64,000 bases of DNA from Ignavibacteriales bacterium (GTDB lineage Bacteria > Bacteroidota > Ignavibacteria > Ignavibacteriales > Ignavibacteriaceae), in assembly GCA_016700155.1 (NCBI GenBank), contig CP065001.1, forward strand, positions 310,001 through 374,000. Direction: 5' to 3'. Shown piece after piece: positions 17,015 through 25,734 of the stretch. Every line of letters starts with the position of its first letter. Position 1 is the stretch's first letter. The notes below the pieces were generated by a model. The model was given only the letters and a program-made list of their open reading frames with translations. It was not told the origin of the DNA and did not search any database. Made by a program: the position numbers and the translations under genes.

Positions 17015-17824
17015 ATGGAATTAATTCAATTACCAGAATTTATTTATAAATATATTTCCTGGGATAAAGATTATCATAGAAGAATATTAAAAGAAAATGA
17101 AATATTTTTTTCTTCAGTTAAAAATTTTAATGACCCTTTTGATTCAACTATTCCATTAAGATATGATATTGGTTCAAATGAACAAATATTCAATCTATTT
17201 GTTAAACTTATTCGAAAAGACAATCCAAATTTGACTGAAGATGAAGTAAGGCGAATTGCCAGAAATGAAATAAATTACGATGATGTGCGCGGAAAGAACC
17301 GGATACAAAACACAAATGATAATCAAAGAGAAATAATAGCAACAAAATATGGGATTTTTTCAGCCAGTTATAGATTCGATAGCATTTTAATGTGGTCACA
17401 TTATGCTAATTTACACAAAGGACTTTGCGTCAGATTTAACTGTAAAAAATTTAAAGAGTATATAGAAAAAGAGTGTCCTAAAGACGATTGTGTAATTGTT
17501 TGGGATAAAACTGAATATAAGAATGACTATCCAATATTAAATCCATTTGAATTATCTGATTATGATTTAATAATGAAATCTCTTTTAATAAAATCTGCAG
17601 TATGGACATATGAAGAAGAGATTCGGTTTATTTTATTTACTGATGCGAATAAGGTTTTGTCCTTACCTAATGGAATTATAGATGAAATAATACTCGGCTG
17701 TAGAATTCAAAAAGATTGTAGAAAAGAAATAATTGAATTAGCTAAAGAAAAAAATATTCAAATAACTCAAGCTTATCGGAAAGAAAATTCATTTGGTATA
17801 GGCTTTATTAAAGTAAACGTATAA
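17015..17824 (+). CDS. Cassette 6: DUF2971 family protein
   Basis: 269 residues with DUF2971 landmarks: IYKYISWDKDYHRRILKE near the N-terminus, FSSVKNFNDPFDSTIP (about residues 32-47), the central ILMWSHYANLHKGLCVRF, and the late VWTYEEEIRFIL. Soluble, no signal. DUF2971 proteins are frequent near defence genes, but the activity is not established. The GTTATACG before the ATG (17004-17011) is the exact reverse complement of CGTATAAC at 17818-17825, and the TAA stop is embedded in that word, marking precise cassette ends. Confidence 0.8.
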   Translation: MELIQLPEFIYKYISWDKDYHRRILKENEIFFSSVKNFNDPFDSTIPLRYDIGSNEQIFNLFVKLIRKDNPNLTEDEVRRIARNEINYDDVRGKNRIQNTNDNQREIIATKYGIFSASYRFDSILMWSHYANLHKGLCVRFNCKKFKEYIEKECPKDDCVIVWDKTEYKNDYPILNPFELSDYDLIMKSLLIKSAVWTYEEEIRFILFTDANKVLSLPNGIIDEIILGCRIQKDCRKEIIELAKEKNIQITQAYRKENSFGIGFIKVNV

Positions 17825-18013
17825 CATCTTTAATCCGTCAAAGACTGACAAGCGAGTAGAGAGTTCACGTAGTGGCGGCAATAGGTAGAAAGAAAAGTAA
17901 TTCTGTGGTTCTATTCAGTAAAACAGAGTTCTTTAGAAACATAAGCACAGGAAATATTTTTAATAAATATAAAGACGATGGCGTTGTTTGATTTAATTTT
18001 AGGCTTTCAATAA
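17825..18013 (+). repeat. Cassette spacer repeat, array A (6)
   Basis: It starts inside GTATAAC, followed by ATCTTTAATCCGTCAAAGAC and later CAGAGTTCTTTAGAAACATA and GGAAATATTTTTAATAAATA. The 3' end is ATGGCGTTGTTTGATTTAAT, an altered form of CGGCGTTGTGGTTTAAC. Confidence 0.75.
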
Positions 18014-18418
18014 GTGATTAATATTCCTTTTAAATATTTTTTGATCTGGCTTCCAGTTCTAATTCTTATTGGACTTCTCGCATTCATCGATTTGATAAAC
18101 TATCAAGATGATTTTAGTTCAATAGCTATCTCAATTACTTCAATTATTGCACTACTAATTGCACGATTTGAAATTTTAGATATAGCGAGTGAAATTGCAA
18201 TCTATCTAAAGAGAAATTATGCAGAACAGCTTAGAACAAACAAAGTAAATATGAGCAAGGAAAACTTTTCACCTTTGTTTTATTCATTATTCAAATTGAA
18301 TAATGTTGACACTGGATTAAAATTATTAAATGTTAAAGTGATAAAAGTATTTTTGTTCTTCTTTTCAGTTCAAATATATTTAATCACACTTGTTATTTTA
18401 ATTCAAATAAAAACTTGA
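18014..18418 (+). CDS. Cassette 7: small membrane protein (duplicate of cassette 4)
   Basis: 134 residues from GTG at 18014; near-identical to 15869-16273 (for example Ala for Thr and Thr for Ala in the central AIYLKRNYAEQLRTN stretch, Val for Ala near the third span). The copies are inserted after two different upstream sequences, so at least one was moved as a discrete unit. The start codon itself is formed at the junction, changing ATG to GTG between copies. Function unknown. Confidence 0.75.
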   Translation: MINIPFKYFLIWLPVLILIGLLAFIDLINYQDDFSSIAISITSIIALLIARFEILDIASEIAIYLKRNYAEQLRTNKVNMSKENFSPLFYSLFKLNNVDTGLKLLNVKVIKVFLFFFSVQIYLITLVILIQIKT

Positions 18419-18581
18419 TCCTTTAAATATATCAAAGGCTAGCAAGTAAGTAATGGTTTAATAAATAGTTCGAGTCGATCACTATTTAAAGAGCAATTTG
18501 AAGACACACACAAAATATTTTAAATAATTATAAATCCGGCGTTGTGGTTTAACATCACGAGTCATAGCATATTTTAATTTT
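18419..18581 (+). repeat. Cassette spacer repeat, array A (7)
   Basis: A copy of spacer 4 over its first 120 bp. It then diverges to TCCGGCGTTGTGGTTTAACA, the usual 3' half, and ends in GTCATAGC rather than GTTATAC. Confidence 0.75.
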
Positions 18582-18935
18582 ATGGAAATGAATAAACATT
18601 TATCGAATAAATGGAAAATATTTTCATTTATTCTAATTCTTCTTTTAATCCTTACCAATGTTTTTTGGATTTATAATTTATTGGATCAAGGTGTCACATT
18701 AAAATATTCTGATCAAGTTAATTACGAGAAAACTGAAACTGTAAATCAGCTCCTTGAAATTTATCCATTAATAAACTATGGAATGGATAAGAGTGAAGTC
18801 ATTTCAAAAATCAAAATGATTGATTCAACATCTGAGTGTTTTGAAAAAGATGGGGAATTAATTTTTGGTTTTCTTGCTTTCACTTTTGATAGTAATAATA
18901 AACTAAATAAAATTGAAGAAAACAGTTCTTATTAA
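18582..18935 (+). CDS. Cassette 8: single-span membrane protein, Imm58-like
   Basis: 117 residues with an N-terminal membrane span (about 12-33) ending in NVFWIYNLLDQGVTLKYSDQ, a pattern I associate with the Imm58 immunity family, followed by a soluble part with a GMDKSEVISKI helix. Immunity proteins of toxin systems fit the SUKH gene in the same array. The family match is from memory of the pattern and should be taken as tentative. No spacer of the full type follows; the array ends in C-rich intergenic sequence. Confidence 0.55.
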   Translation: MEMNKHLSNKWKIFSFILILLLILTNVFWIYNLLDQGVTLKYSDQVNYEKTETVNQLLEIYPLINYGMDKSEVISKIKMIDSTSECFEKDGELIFGFLAFTFDSNNKLNKIEENSSY

Positions 18936-19070
18936 AATTATCATCTTTAAAAATCATTAACCCATTCAATCAATCAAACCCGCTATTTTCCCGCACTCCC
19001 TCCTCATTTTCCCATTTGACTTATTTAATTGATGCGCTAATTTTGTCATCAATAAATATCGAGGTATGGT

Positions 19071-19976
19071 TTGAAAAAATTTGTTTTTGTTCTGATCGCT
19101 TTCATTTCTGTTTTCTTCACATCGTGTGATAAAGAAAACCTTGAACAAAAGGGAAGTCCCGAATACGTTTCTGAAATTCAGCATTGGCATAACCAGAGAA
19201 TAACAAGACTAAAATCAGAAACAGGATGGCTTAACCTTGCCGGGTTATTCTGGCTGAAGGAAGGTGAAAACAAATTCGGTTCAGCGAAAGATAATGATAT
19301 AATTTTTCCGTCAGGTCCTGAACATATCGGTTCATTATTCCTTGCGGATTCCGTCGTAACGATTAAAGTTTTACCGGGAGTCAATGTCCTCCTCAACGAT
19401 TCAGCCATCACCGAAATGAAACTGAATGATGACTTCACTAATCCGACAACTTTTCTGCAAGCCGGTTCACTCAAATGGAACATTATAAAACGTGTGAAAG
19501 GTTTCGGTATTCGTTTGCGTGATCTGGATTCAGAACTCGCGAAGAACTTTACAACGATAGAAACTTTTCCGATAAACAGTGACTGGAAAATTGAAGCGAA
19601 GTTTGAACCATATAATCCGCCAAAGAAAATATTAATTCCCGATGTTATCGGAACAACTGAAGAAGAAGATTCTCCCGGTGCGGTTGTGTTCATACGCGAT
19701 AATCAGACATACAGGATGGACGCACTTGACGCAGGCGGTTCAAGGATATGGTTTATTTTTGCCGATCAAACGAGCGGAGAGGAAACTTACGGTGCGGGAA
19801 GATTTCTTTATGCAGATAAACCTGATTCAAACGGAATAGTTATACTTGAGTTTAACAAAGCATATAATCCGCCATGTGTATTCACAAAATTTGCGACGTG
19901 CCCGCTTCCTCCCAAAGATAATTTTTTAAAGTTGCGGATTACCGCAGGCGAAAAAATGTGGGGTGAACAGCACTAA
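19071..19976 (+). CDS. DUF1684 lipoprotein
   Basis: 301 residues from a TTG start at 19071; GAGG sits 7-10 bases before it, and the nearby ATG at 19066 reads straight into a stop. A lipoprotein signal ends FFTSC (residue 19), so the protein is membrane-anchored outside the cytoplasm. DUF1684 landmarks are EIQHWHNQRITRLKSETGWL with AGLFWLKEGENKFGS (residues 35-70) and the C-terminal PYNPP...FTKFATCPLPPKDN. The family's biochemical role is unknown. It lies outside the cassette array and its composition is less AT-rich than the cassettes. Confidence 0.85.
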   Translation: MKKFVFVLIAFISVFFTSCDKENLEQKGSPEYVSEIQHWHNQRITRLKSETGWLNLAGLFWLKEGENKFGSAKDNDIIFPSGPEHIGSLFLADSVVTIKVLPGVNVLLNDSAITEMKLNDDFTNPTTFLQAGSLKWNIIKRVKGFGIRLRDLDSELAKNFTTIETFPINSDWKIEAKFEPYNPPKKILIPDVIGTTEEEDSPGAVVFIRDNQTYRMDALDAGGSRIWFIFADQTSGEETYGAGRFLYADKPDSNGIVILEFNKAYNPPCVFTKFATCPLPPKDNFLKLRITAGEKMWGEQH

Positions 19977-19982
19977 ATATTT

Positions 19983-20972
19983 TCAGGGATAAACAGATTC
20001 AAACTTTGAAATTATTTTATCCATAAGATGATTTAATCCTTCATCAATTATTTGTCTAGATGGATCGGCATTATACCAGTTCATAATATCTTCGGCTCCC
20101 TGTGCAAACAGAATTGTAGCTTCAAATTCCGGGACGAACTTTTTTATTTTGGAATTATCGAACACAACACTTGTTGATTTATCTCCGAGCAATTCCTCGC
20201 CCCACTGTTTGTCATAAGCCGCAATCACATCTGAAGGTATGTGAATGATATCAGCTTGTGTTCCCGCTGCTTCAGCCATGATATTACATATCTGGTTCCA
20301 ATTTAACAGTTCATCAGATGTAATCTGAAAAACTTCTCCGACAGCTTTTTGATTTCCCAGTAATCCAGTAAAACCTTTTGCAAAATCTTTATGATGAGTT
20401 AATACCCAAAGTGAAGAACCATCTCCGTGAATAATAATTCTCTTTCCTTTTCTCATCCTGTCGATAGCTGTGTATGCGCCTTTGAGCGGTATCATCGTTT
20501 TGTCATAAGTGTGAGACGGACGCACAATTGTCACAGGGAAATTCTCTTCCCTGAAAGCGCGCATCAATCTTTCTTCACACGCAATTTTATTTCTTGAGTA
20601 CTCCCAGTAAGGATTAACCAATGGAGTGTTTTCAGTGATAGGAAGTTTCTGCAATGGCTTCTGATATGCTGACGCTGAACTGATAAAAATAAATTGTGAA
20701 GTTCTTCCGCTGAATAGATTCAAATCATTCTCAATATCTTTTGGGGTGTAAGCAATCCAGTCAACGACACAATCAAATGCTAAACTGCCTATCACGCTTT
20801 TTGCAGAATCAGCATCATAAATATTTCCGTTTAATATTATTGCTTCTTTTGGTGCGGGTCTTTCTGTTGTCTGACTCCGGTTCAGAAGGTAAAGTTCAAT
20901 TCCTTTTTCAACGGCAAGCTGCGAGCATGCTGAACTTATTTTTCCTGTTCCACCGATAAATAATACTTTCAT
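19983..20972 (-). CDS. NAD-dependent epimerase/dehydratase (extended/atypical SDR)
   Basis: 329 residues with a Rossmann N-terminus (MKVLFIGGTGKISSACSQLA, a GxxGxxS variant of the glycine motif), SSASAYQKPLQ and the catalytic-type YSRNK (YxxxK). A substrate region follows with HGDGSSLWVLTHHKDFAKGF and NWNQICNIMAEAAG. Such proteins act on nucleotide sugars or related substrates using NAD(P). Cytoplasmic. It is transcribed away from the T9SS gene at 21147 and nothing in the neighbourhood defines the substrate. Confidence 0.8.
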   Translation of the reverse strand: MKVLFIGGTGKISSACSQLAVEKGIELYLLNRSQTTERPAPKEAIILNGNIYDADSAKSVIGSLAFDCVVDWIAYTPKDIENDLNLFSGRTSQFIFISSASAYQKPLQKLPITENTPLVNPYWEYSRNKIACEERLMRAFREENFPVTIVRPSHTYDKTMIPLKGAYTAIDRMRKGKRIIIHGDGSSLWVLTHHKDFAKGFTGLLGNQKAVGEVFQITSDELLNWNQICNIMAEAAGTQADIIHIPSDVIAAYDKQWGEELLGDKSTSVVFDNSKIKKFVPEFEATILFAQGAEDIMNWYNADPSRQIIDEGLNHLMDKIISKFESVYP

Positions 20973-21146
20973 CTTTTTGTCTCTTTTGAAATCGATTTAG
21001 TCAAAGTTAAGAATTATTCGTGAAGTAATTCAAAAATTCAGAAGTTCTAAACTCTTACAAAAACTTTATCTCGCTGTTACAATTCCGTGATAACTGAACA
21101 GCATCTTTGCCTTCGAACTTCAGATTAAAAACCAAAGGAGGCACTA

Positions 21147-22355
21147 ATGAAAAAACTTAAATCTGTTTTGATAGTAGTAATTCTGTTTGTGTTATCATCA
21201 CAATCAAAAGCACAGGTTGATCCTGATACTGCAATGAAAGCAAGCATTGACAGGTTCAGTGTTGGCACAGGTATGTTGTTCGTAAGGGATACAACAAATA
21301 ATCTTCCCGGACCAAATGCGCCGATAGATTTTGATCAAGGTCCGTTTATAACAAAAGGTCTTGGTAAAAACGGTGAGTTAGTCTCTTACTATAATTTTGA
21401 TGTACAGCCGACCCAGCCTGCACCGATCTATGTTTTGTTCAGAGAGGGTGAGACGAGTCCGGTTGAGGGACAATTGAATATTGTAGGCGTAATTCCAGGC
21501 GATGCGGGCTACAATGATTTCTGGAGAGTGAACTTTGTTACTGTTCCGTCAAACTATGTTGCGAACACGGTTACAAAAGTTTCAGAAATTACTGCAGGCA
21601 GTTATCCGATAGATACCAAAGATATTATAGTTAATTGCCCGATTGTTCCGTTTGGTTCAACTGCTCTATTAAGGTATAATGAAATGGAAGACCCCGGATT
21701 AACACGCGGCTGGTATGAAACGCAGGTTGTTTACTATTTTAATTTTTCTGAGAAAGCTTTGATGGTTACCGGGACAGGAATGGTTCCGGTATCACCTATA
21801 TATGTTACATTCAATATTAATCCAGGTGAACCGGGAGGCGGACCACCTTCAGGATTTAAAAGTGATGGAACAGGAAGGACACATAATGTTCCCGCTACAC
21901 TCCCTGAGGATGATTCATATTCACCGCTGTGGGTAGTTAATATTTATGACAACGCGGATTTTGATATGGTGCATGATCTTGCTTCTGCACAAATGGCAAA
22001 TATACTTGCTGCTGGTGCGGCGATAGTAAACTGTCCGATTGTTTTAAATGAATCCGCAACTTCAGTTGAAGAAACAGGTGAAGGTATTCCTGAAAATTTT
22101 GAACTTGGACAGAACTTTCCGAATCCGTTCAACCCTTCAACTACAATAAAATTTTCTTTGCCATCAAATGAATTTGTATCATTGAAAATATTTAACAGCA
22201 TTGGTCAGGAGGTAAGTGAATTGGTTAACCAAACACTTCCTGCAGGTAGTTATTCAATTAATTTTGATGCAGAAAATCTTTCCAGCGGAATTTATTTTTA
22301 TACACTGTCATCTAACAATTTTAAGAGTACGAAAAAAATGCTTCTGCTTAAATGA
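21147..22355 (+). CDS. T9SS-exported protein with two internal repeats, unknown function
   Basis: 402 residues with a strong ribosome site (AAAGGAGG), a signal peptide (1-22) and a T9SS sorting domain (318-402) that has no palindromic insert. The body contains two related halves: each has a PIYVxF strand, a (F/L)W(R/V)VN strand and ends in IVNCPIV (about residues 90-170 and 215-305). The repeat suggests two copies of one domain. I recognise no enzyme motif. A hairpin follows the stop at 22415. Confidence 0.7.
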   Translation: MKKLKSVLIVVILFVLSSQSKAQVDPDTAMKASIDRFSVGTGMLFVRDTTNNLPGPNAPIDFDQGPFITKGLGKNGELVSYYNFDVQPTQPAPIYVLFREGETSPVEGQLNIVGVIPGDAGYNDFWRVNFVTVPSNYVANTVTKVSEITAGSYPIDTKDIIVNCPIVPFGSTALLRYNEMEDPGLTRGWYETQVVYYFNFSEKALMVTGTGMVPVSPIYVTFNINPGEPGGGPPSGFKSDGTGRTHNVPATLPEDDSYSPLWVVNIYDNADFDMVHDLASAQMANILAAGAAIVNCPIVLNESATSVEETGEGIPENFELGQNFPNPFNPSTTIKFSLPSNEFVSLKIFNSIGQEVSELVNQTLPAGSYSINFDAENLSSGIYFYTLSSNNFKSTKKMLLLK

Positions 22356-22414
22356 TGTGTTTGATTAATGTTTTGACACTGATTGGTTATCTAATGCGAT
22401 ACGATGAGTGATAA

Positions 22415-22444
22415 AGCAAAGCTCACATAATCGTGGGCTTTGCT
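22415..22444 (+). terminator. Hairpin after T9SS gene
   Basis: AGCAAAGCTCAC / GTGGGCTTTGCT stem with a 6-base loop but no T run on either side, so its strength as a terminator is unclear. Confidence 0.5.
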
Positions 22445-22547
22445 ATGGATATTCTTATTCTAACAAACTATCTTTAATTAAGTGTTAAGAGTATCGTGAT
22501 AATTCCGTTACAATTAAATTTTATTTTTCAAGCAAAAATTATTTAAA

Positions 22548-23252
22548 GTGAAAAAAGTACTTGTAGTTGAAGATGACAGATCAATTGTTGATCTGTTAGA
22601 AATACATCTTAAAGACCTTAACTGTGAAGTTGAATCTGTCTTTGACGGTGAAGAGGGATTGAAACAGGCTGTGTCGGGTAATTTCGATCTTATCGTTCTT
22701 GATCTTATGCTTCCTAAAATGAACGGTCTGGATATCTGCAAAGAGATAAGACGAAAAGATAATTACACCCCGGTGTTAATGCTGACCGCTAAATCGGAAG
22801 AGTTTGATAAAGTGCTTGGACTTGAAGTCGGCGCAGATGATTATCTTACAAAACCATTCGGTATTCGGGAATTTATCGCGCGTGTAAAAGCAATCTTAAG
22901 AAGAGTTGAAGCAGTTCAGAAAGAAAACGGGGACGCATTAAGTATTCTCTGCGGTGACCTTACAATCGATGTGAGTAAAAGAAAAGTATCTTTGTACGGC
23001 GATAGGATTGAGTTGACACCGAAAGAATTTGATCTCCTTCACCTTATGGCAGCGCACCCGGGAAAAACATATACACGTGAACAGCTTTTAAATTTGTTGT
23101 GGGGTTATCAGTATAATGGTTATGAACATACGGTTAACTCGCACATCAACAGGCTGCGGAGTAAAATAGAACCTGATATCGCTGAACCGAAATATATTCT
23201 GACAACTTGGGGTGTTGGCTACAGATTCAACGAAGAGCTTATCAACAACTGA
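22548..23252 (+). CDS. OmpR/PhoB-family response regulator
   Basis: 234 residues from a GTG start. The receiver domain has the acidic pair E9-D10-D11, phospho-acceptor D52 (VLDLMLP), T (MLTAKSE) and K (TKPFG). A winged-helix DNA-binding domain follows (about 135-230) with ELTPKEFDLLHLM, YTREQLLNLLWG and VNSHINRLRSKIE. It is coupled to the sensor kinase by a one-base TGATG overlap. The target genes are not evident. Confidence 0.93.
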   Translation: MKKVLVVEDDRSIVDLLEIHLKDLNCEVESVFDGEEGLKQAVSGNFDLIVLDLMLPKMNGLDICKEIRRKDNYTPVLMLTAKSEEFDKVLGLEVGADDYLTKPFGIREFIARVKAILRRVEAVQKENGDALSILCGDLTIDVSKRKVSLYGDRIELTPKEFDLLHLMAAHPGKTYTREQLLNLLWGYQYNGYEHTVNSHINRLRSKIEPDIAEPKYILTTWGVGYRFNEELINN

Positions 23253-24778
23253 TGGAAAAAAGCAAAACAAAACATATCGGATTTTTCTCAAGCCTTTATA
23301 TTCGTATTGCCGCGATCATACTATTAGTGCTGATACTTGTTTCCGTCGCTTACCTTTATATTGCTGTGTTCACCGCTGAAATGTACTTCCAGGAAGCAAA
23401 CCAGCGATTGAATGTTGAAGTCGCCCAGCATATTGCTGATGAGCATGAATTTTTTATCGATGGTGAAGTGCAGAAAAAATCTCTTGAAAAAGTATTTCAC
23501 GATATAATGGTCATCAATCCGAGTATTGAAGTTTATCTTCTCAATACTGAAGGAAATATACTTGCATATTACGCACCAAATAAAAAAGTACTAGCTGAAA
23601 AAGTTCACCTCGAACCGATTAAAAAATTTGTTGAAACAAAAGGCTCATCATTCCTTATGGGTGTTGATCCCAAGGATGGTTCTAGTGAAAAAACTTTCTC
23701 AGCCGCAGAAGTGTATGAAGACGGTATTCACAGGGGATATATTTACGTAATACTCGGCAGTGAAGAATACATCACAGCGACTCAATTCGTGCTTGGGAGT
23801 TATATACTGCGTCTCGGTGTTCGTTCAATGACGATTACATTAATTGCTGCGGCGCTGCTTAGTCTTTTTGCTCTTGCACTAATAACAAAAAATTTCAGAA
23901 ATATTATTTCAGTGATAAGACGATTTAAAGACGGCGATCTTTCAGCAAGAATAAATGTTAAAGGAAAAAGTGAATTGAGAGAATTCGCAAATTCATTTAA
24001 TGAAATGGCTGATACAATTGTAAAGAATCTTGAGGAAATAAAAACGATGGATAACCTGCGGAGAGAACTTGTCGCCAATGTTTCTCATGATCTAAGAACG
24101 CCGCTTGCTTCAATACAGGGATACATCGAAACTATAATGATCAAAAAAGATTCTTTGTCAGAAGAAGAACAACAGAAATATCTGCGGGTAATTTTCAACA
24201 GTACTGAGCGTCTTAAAATCCTTGTCGCTGAATTATTTGAGTTATCAAAACTTGAAGCGAGAGAAACAAAACCACAGCCGGAAGCTTTTTCACTCGCTGA
24301 GCTTGTCCAGGATATTTATCAGAAGAATAAAATGCTTGCGGGGAAAAGAAACATCAAAATAAAAGTTGAATCACCATCAACGCTGCCGCTTGTTTACGCT
24401 GACATAAGAATGATGGAAAAAGTTATTCAAAACCTGCTCGATAATTCACTTAAGTTCACACCTGAAAACGGGAACATCACAATCAGATTGTTAAATAAAA
24501 ATAATTTTATCCGCTTTGAACTCGGTGATGATGGACAGGGAATAAATGAAAAGGAACTTCCTTTTATATTTGAAAGATACCAGAGGAAAAAAAGATACGG
24601 GCAAAAAGAAAATGAAGGATCGGGTCTGGGACTCGCAATCGTAAAAAGAATACTTGAAGTTCATCAAATAGAAATCAATGTGAAAAGCATTGAAGGAAAA
24701 GAAACAATTTTTTCATTTGAAATTCCGGTCTATATACTCCCTTCAATATTTAAACCAATGCCTGCAGAAACTGCTTAA
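23252..24778 (+). CDS. Sensor histidine kinase (HAMP-HisKA-HATPase)
   Basis: 508 residues from the ATG at 23252, which overlaps the regulator's stop; a longer frame from 23207 would bury the start in that gene. Membrane spans lie at about 15-38 and 185-208 with a periplasmic sensor of about 145 residues between them. HAMP follows (about 205-258), then HisKA with H279 in VSHDLRTPL, then the ATPase with NLLDNSLKFTP, GDDGQGI and GSGLGLAI. It is the partner of the PhoB-type regulator. The sensed signal cannot be inferred. Confidence 0.93.
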   Translation: MEKSKTKHIGFFSSLYIRIAAIILLVLILVSVAYLYIAVFTAEMYFQEANQRLNVEVAQHIADEHEFFIDGEVQKKSLEKVFHDIMVINPSIEVYLLNTEGNILAYYAPNKKVLAEKVHLEPIKKFVETKGSSFLMGVDPKDGSSEKTFSAAEVYEDGIHRGYIYVILGSEEYITATQFVLGSYILRLGVRSMTITLIAAALLSLFALALITKNFRNIISVIRRFKDGDLSARINVKGKSELREFANSFNEMADTIVKNLEEIKTMDNLRRELVANVSHDLRTPLASIQGYIETIMIKKDSLSEEEQQKYLRVIFNSTERLKILVAELFELSKLEARETKPQPEAFSLAELVQDIYQKNKMLAGKRNIKIKVESPSTLPLVYADIRMMEKVIQNLLDNSLKFTPENGNITIRLLNKNNFIRFELGDDGQGINEKELPFIFERYQRKKRYGQKENEGSGLGLAIVKRILEVHQIEINVKSIEGKETIFSFEIPVYILPSIFKPMPAETA

Positions 24779-24826
24779 CGGGCTATTCTTGCGCAAACAT
24801 TAATGAACGAATGATCCTGTATCAAC

Positions 24827-25549
24827 CTATTCCTTAACCCAGTCGATAGCGTTTCTTATCAACATCCTATAATCAGTGTTTTCATAAGCCTGGTGATCGT
24901 GACCTAATTGCAGGTAGACTATTTTAGAATTTTTGTAAGAGTTTGTCCATCCAAGGTATTTGCCGTTTTCACAATTATCACTGGTAAGCAGAGGTGAAAC
25001 ATAATCATGGACATTGTAATTCAGGTACGCTTCATCAGTTATATGAAATCCGGTCATATCTTTTGTAACAGGATTCTCTTTGTCGACAATATTTATAAAA
25101 AATTCCTGATCGTGTTTATAAGTAGATTGCCCGTATTTCTTTCCTTCATCTGAATATGCTTTATGATGATATCTGCCGCCGAGAATTTTTTCATACTCAT
25201 CCCAGTCCTGGTGTGATACAAGTGCATGATGTAGAAATACCAATCCGATTCCTTTTTCGGTCAGACTTAAGAACGATTTTTTTTCGTCTTCATTTATCGG
25301 CTGGTAAGCATCATAAAATACAACAGCATCATAATAATTTATCTTATCTGAGTTGAAATCGTTAAAGACTGCAGGCTTTGTGGCTGTATCATAAACGATA
25401 TCACTAAAGCTTTCAAAGATTTTATAAAATGAATCCCGTTCAAATTCTTTTCCGCCGGTAACCACTAATATTTTAGTTTGCGAAAATAGTGTTGAACTGA
25501 CAGCAACGAAAAACAATGATGCTACAAAGAGAGTTCTGGCATTTATCAT
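24827..25549 (-). CDS. ThuA-like exported protein
   Basis: 240 residues with a signal peptide (1-23). The fold pattern is that of ThuA-like (class I glutamine amidotransferase-like) domains: KILVVTGGKEFERDSFYKIF, YYDAVVFYDAYQPINEDEKK, GIGLVFLHHALVSHQDWDEY, the HDQEF strand, DEAYLNYNVHDYVSPLL and YLQLGHDHQAYENTDY. The amidotransferase Cys is not present. ThuA-like proteins are linked to sugar metabolism and usually occur in exported form in Bacteroidota relatives; the reaction is unknown. It is convergent with the kinase gene upstream. Confidence 0.82.
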   Translation of the reverse strand: MINARTLFVASLFFVAVSSTLFSQTKILVVTGGKEFERDSFYKIFESFSDIVYDTATKPAVFNDFNSDKINYYDAVVFYDAYQPINEDEKKSFLSLTEKGIGLVFLHHALVSHQDWDEYEKILGGRYHHKAYSDEGKKYGQSTYKHDQEFFINIVDKENPVTKDMTGFHITDEAYLNYNVHDYVSPLLTSDNCENGKYLGWTNSYKNSKIVYLQLGHDHQAYENTDYRMLIRNAIDWVKE

Positions 25550-25734
25550 ATCTGTTCTATCCTTATTAATGAAAGAAACTTAAATTCTTTCCGCACAACT
25601 ATTATTTTTAAACTTCCCAAAGTTGCGGATCATCAATTATTTACTGCTGCCCCCGATTGCACTTTTTGAAAAATATAAATACTTTTAATCAAATATCAAT
25701 TTATTGATTACTGTATTCATTCAAAGGAGGTTCT

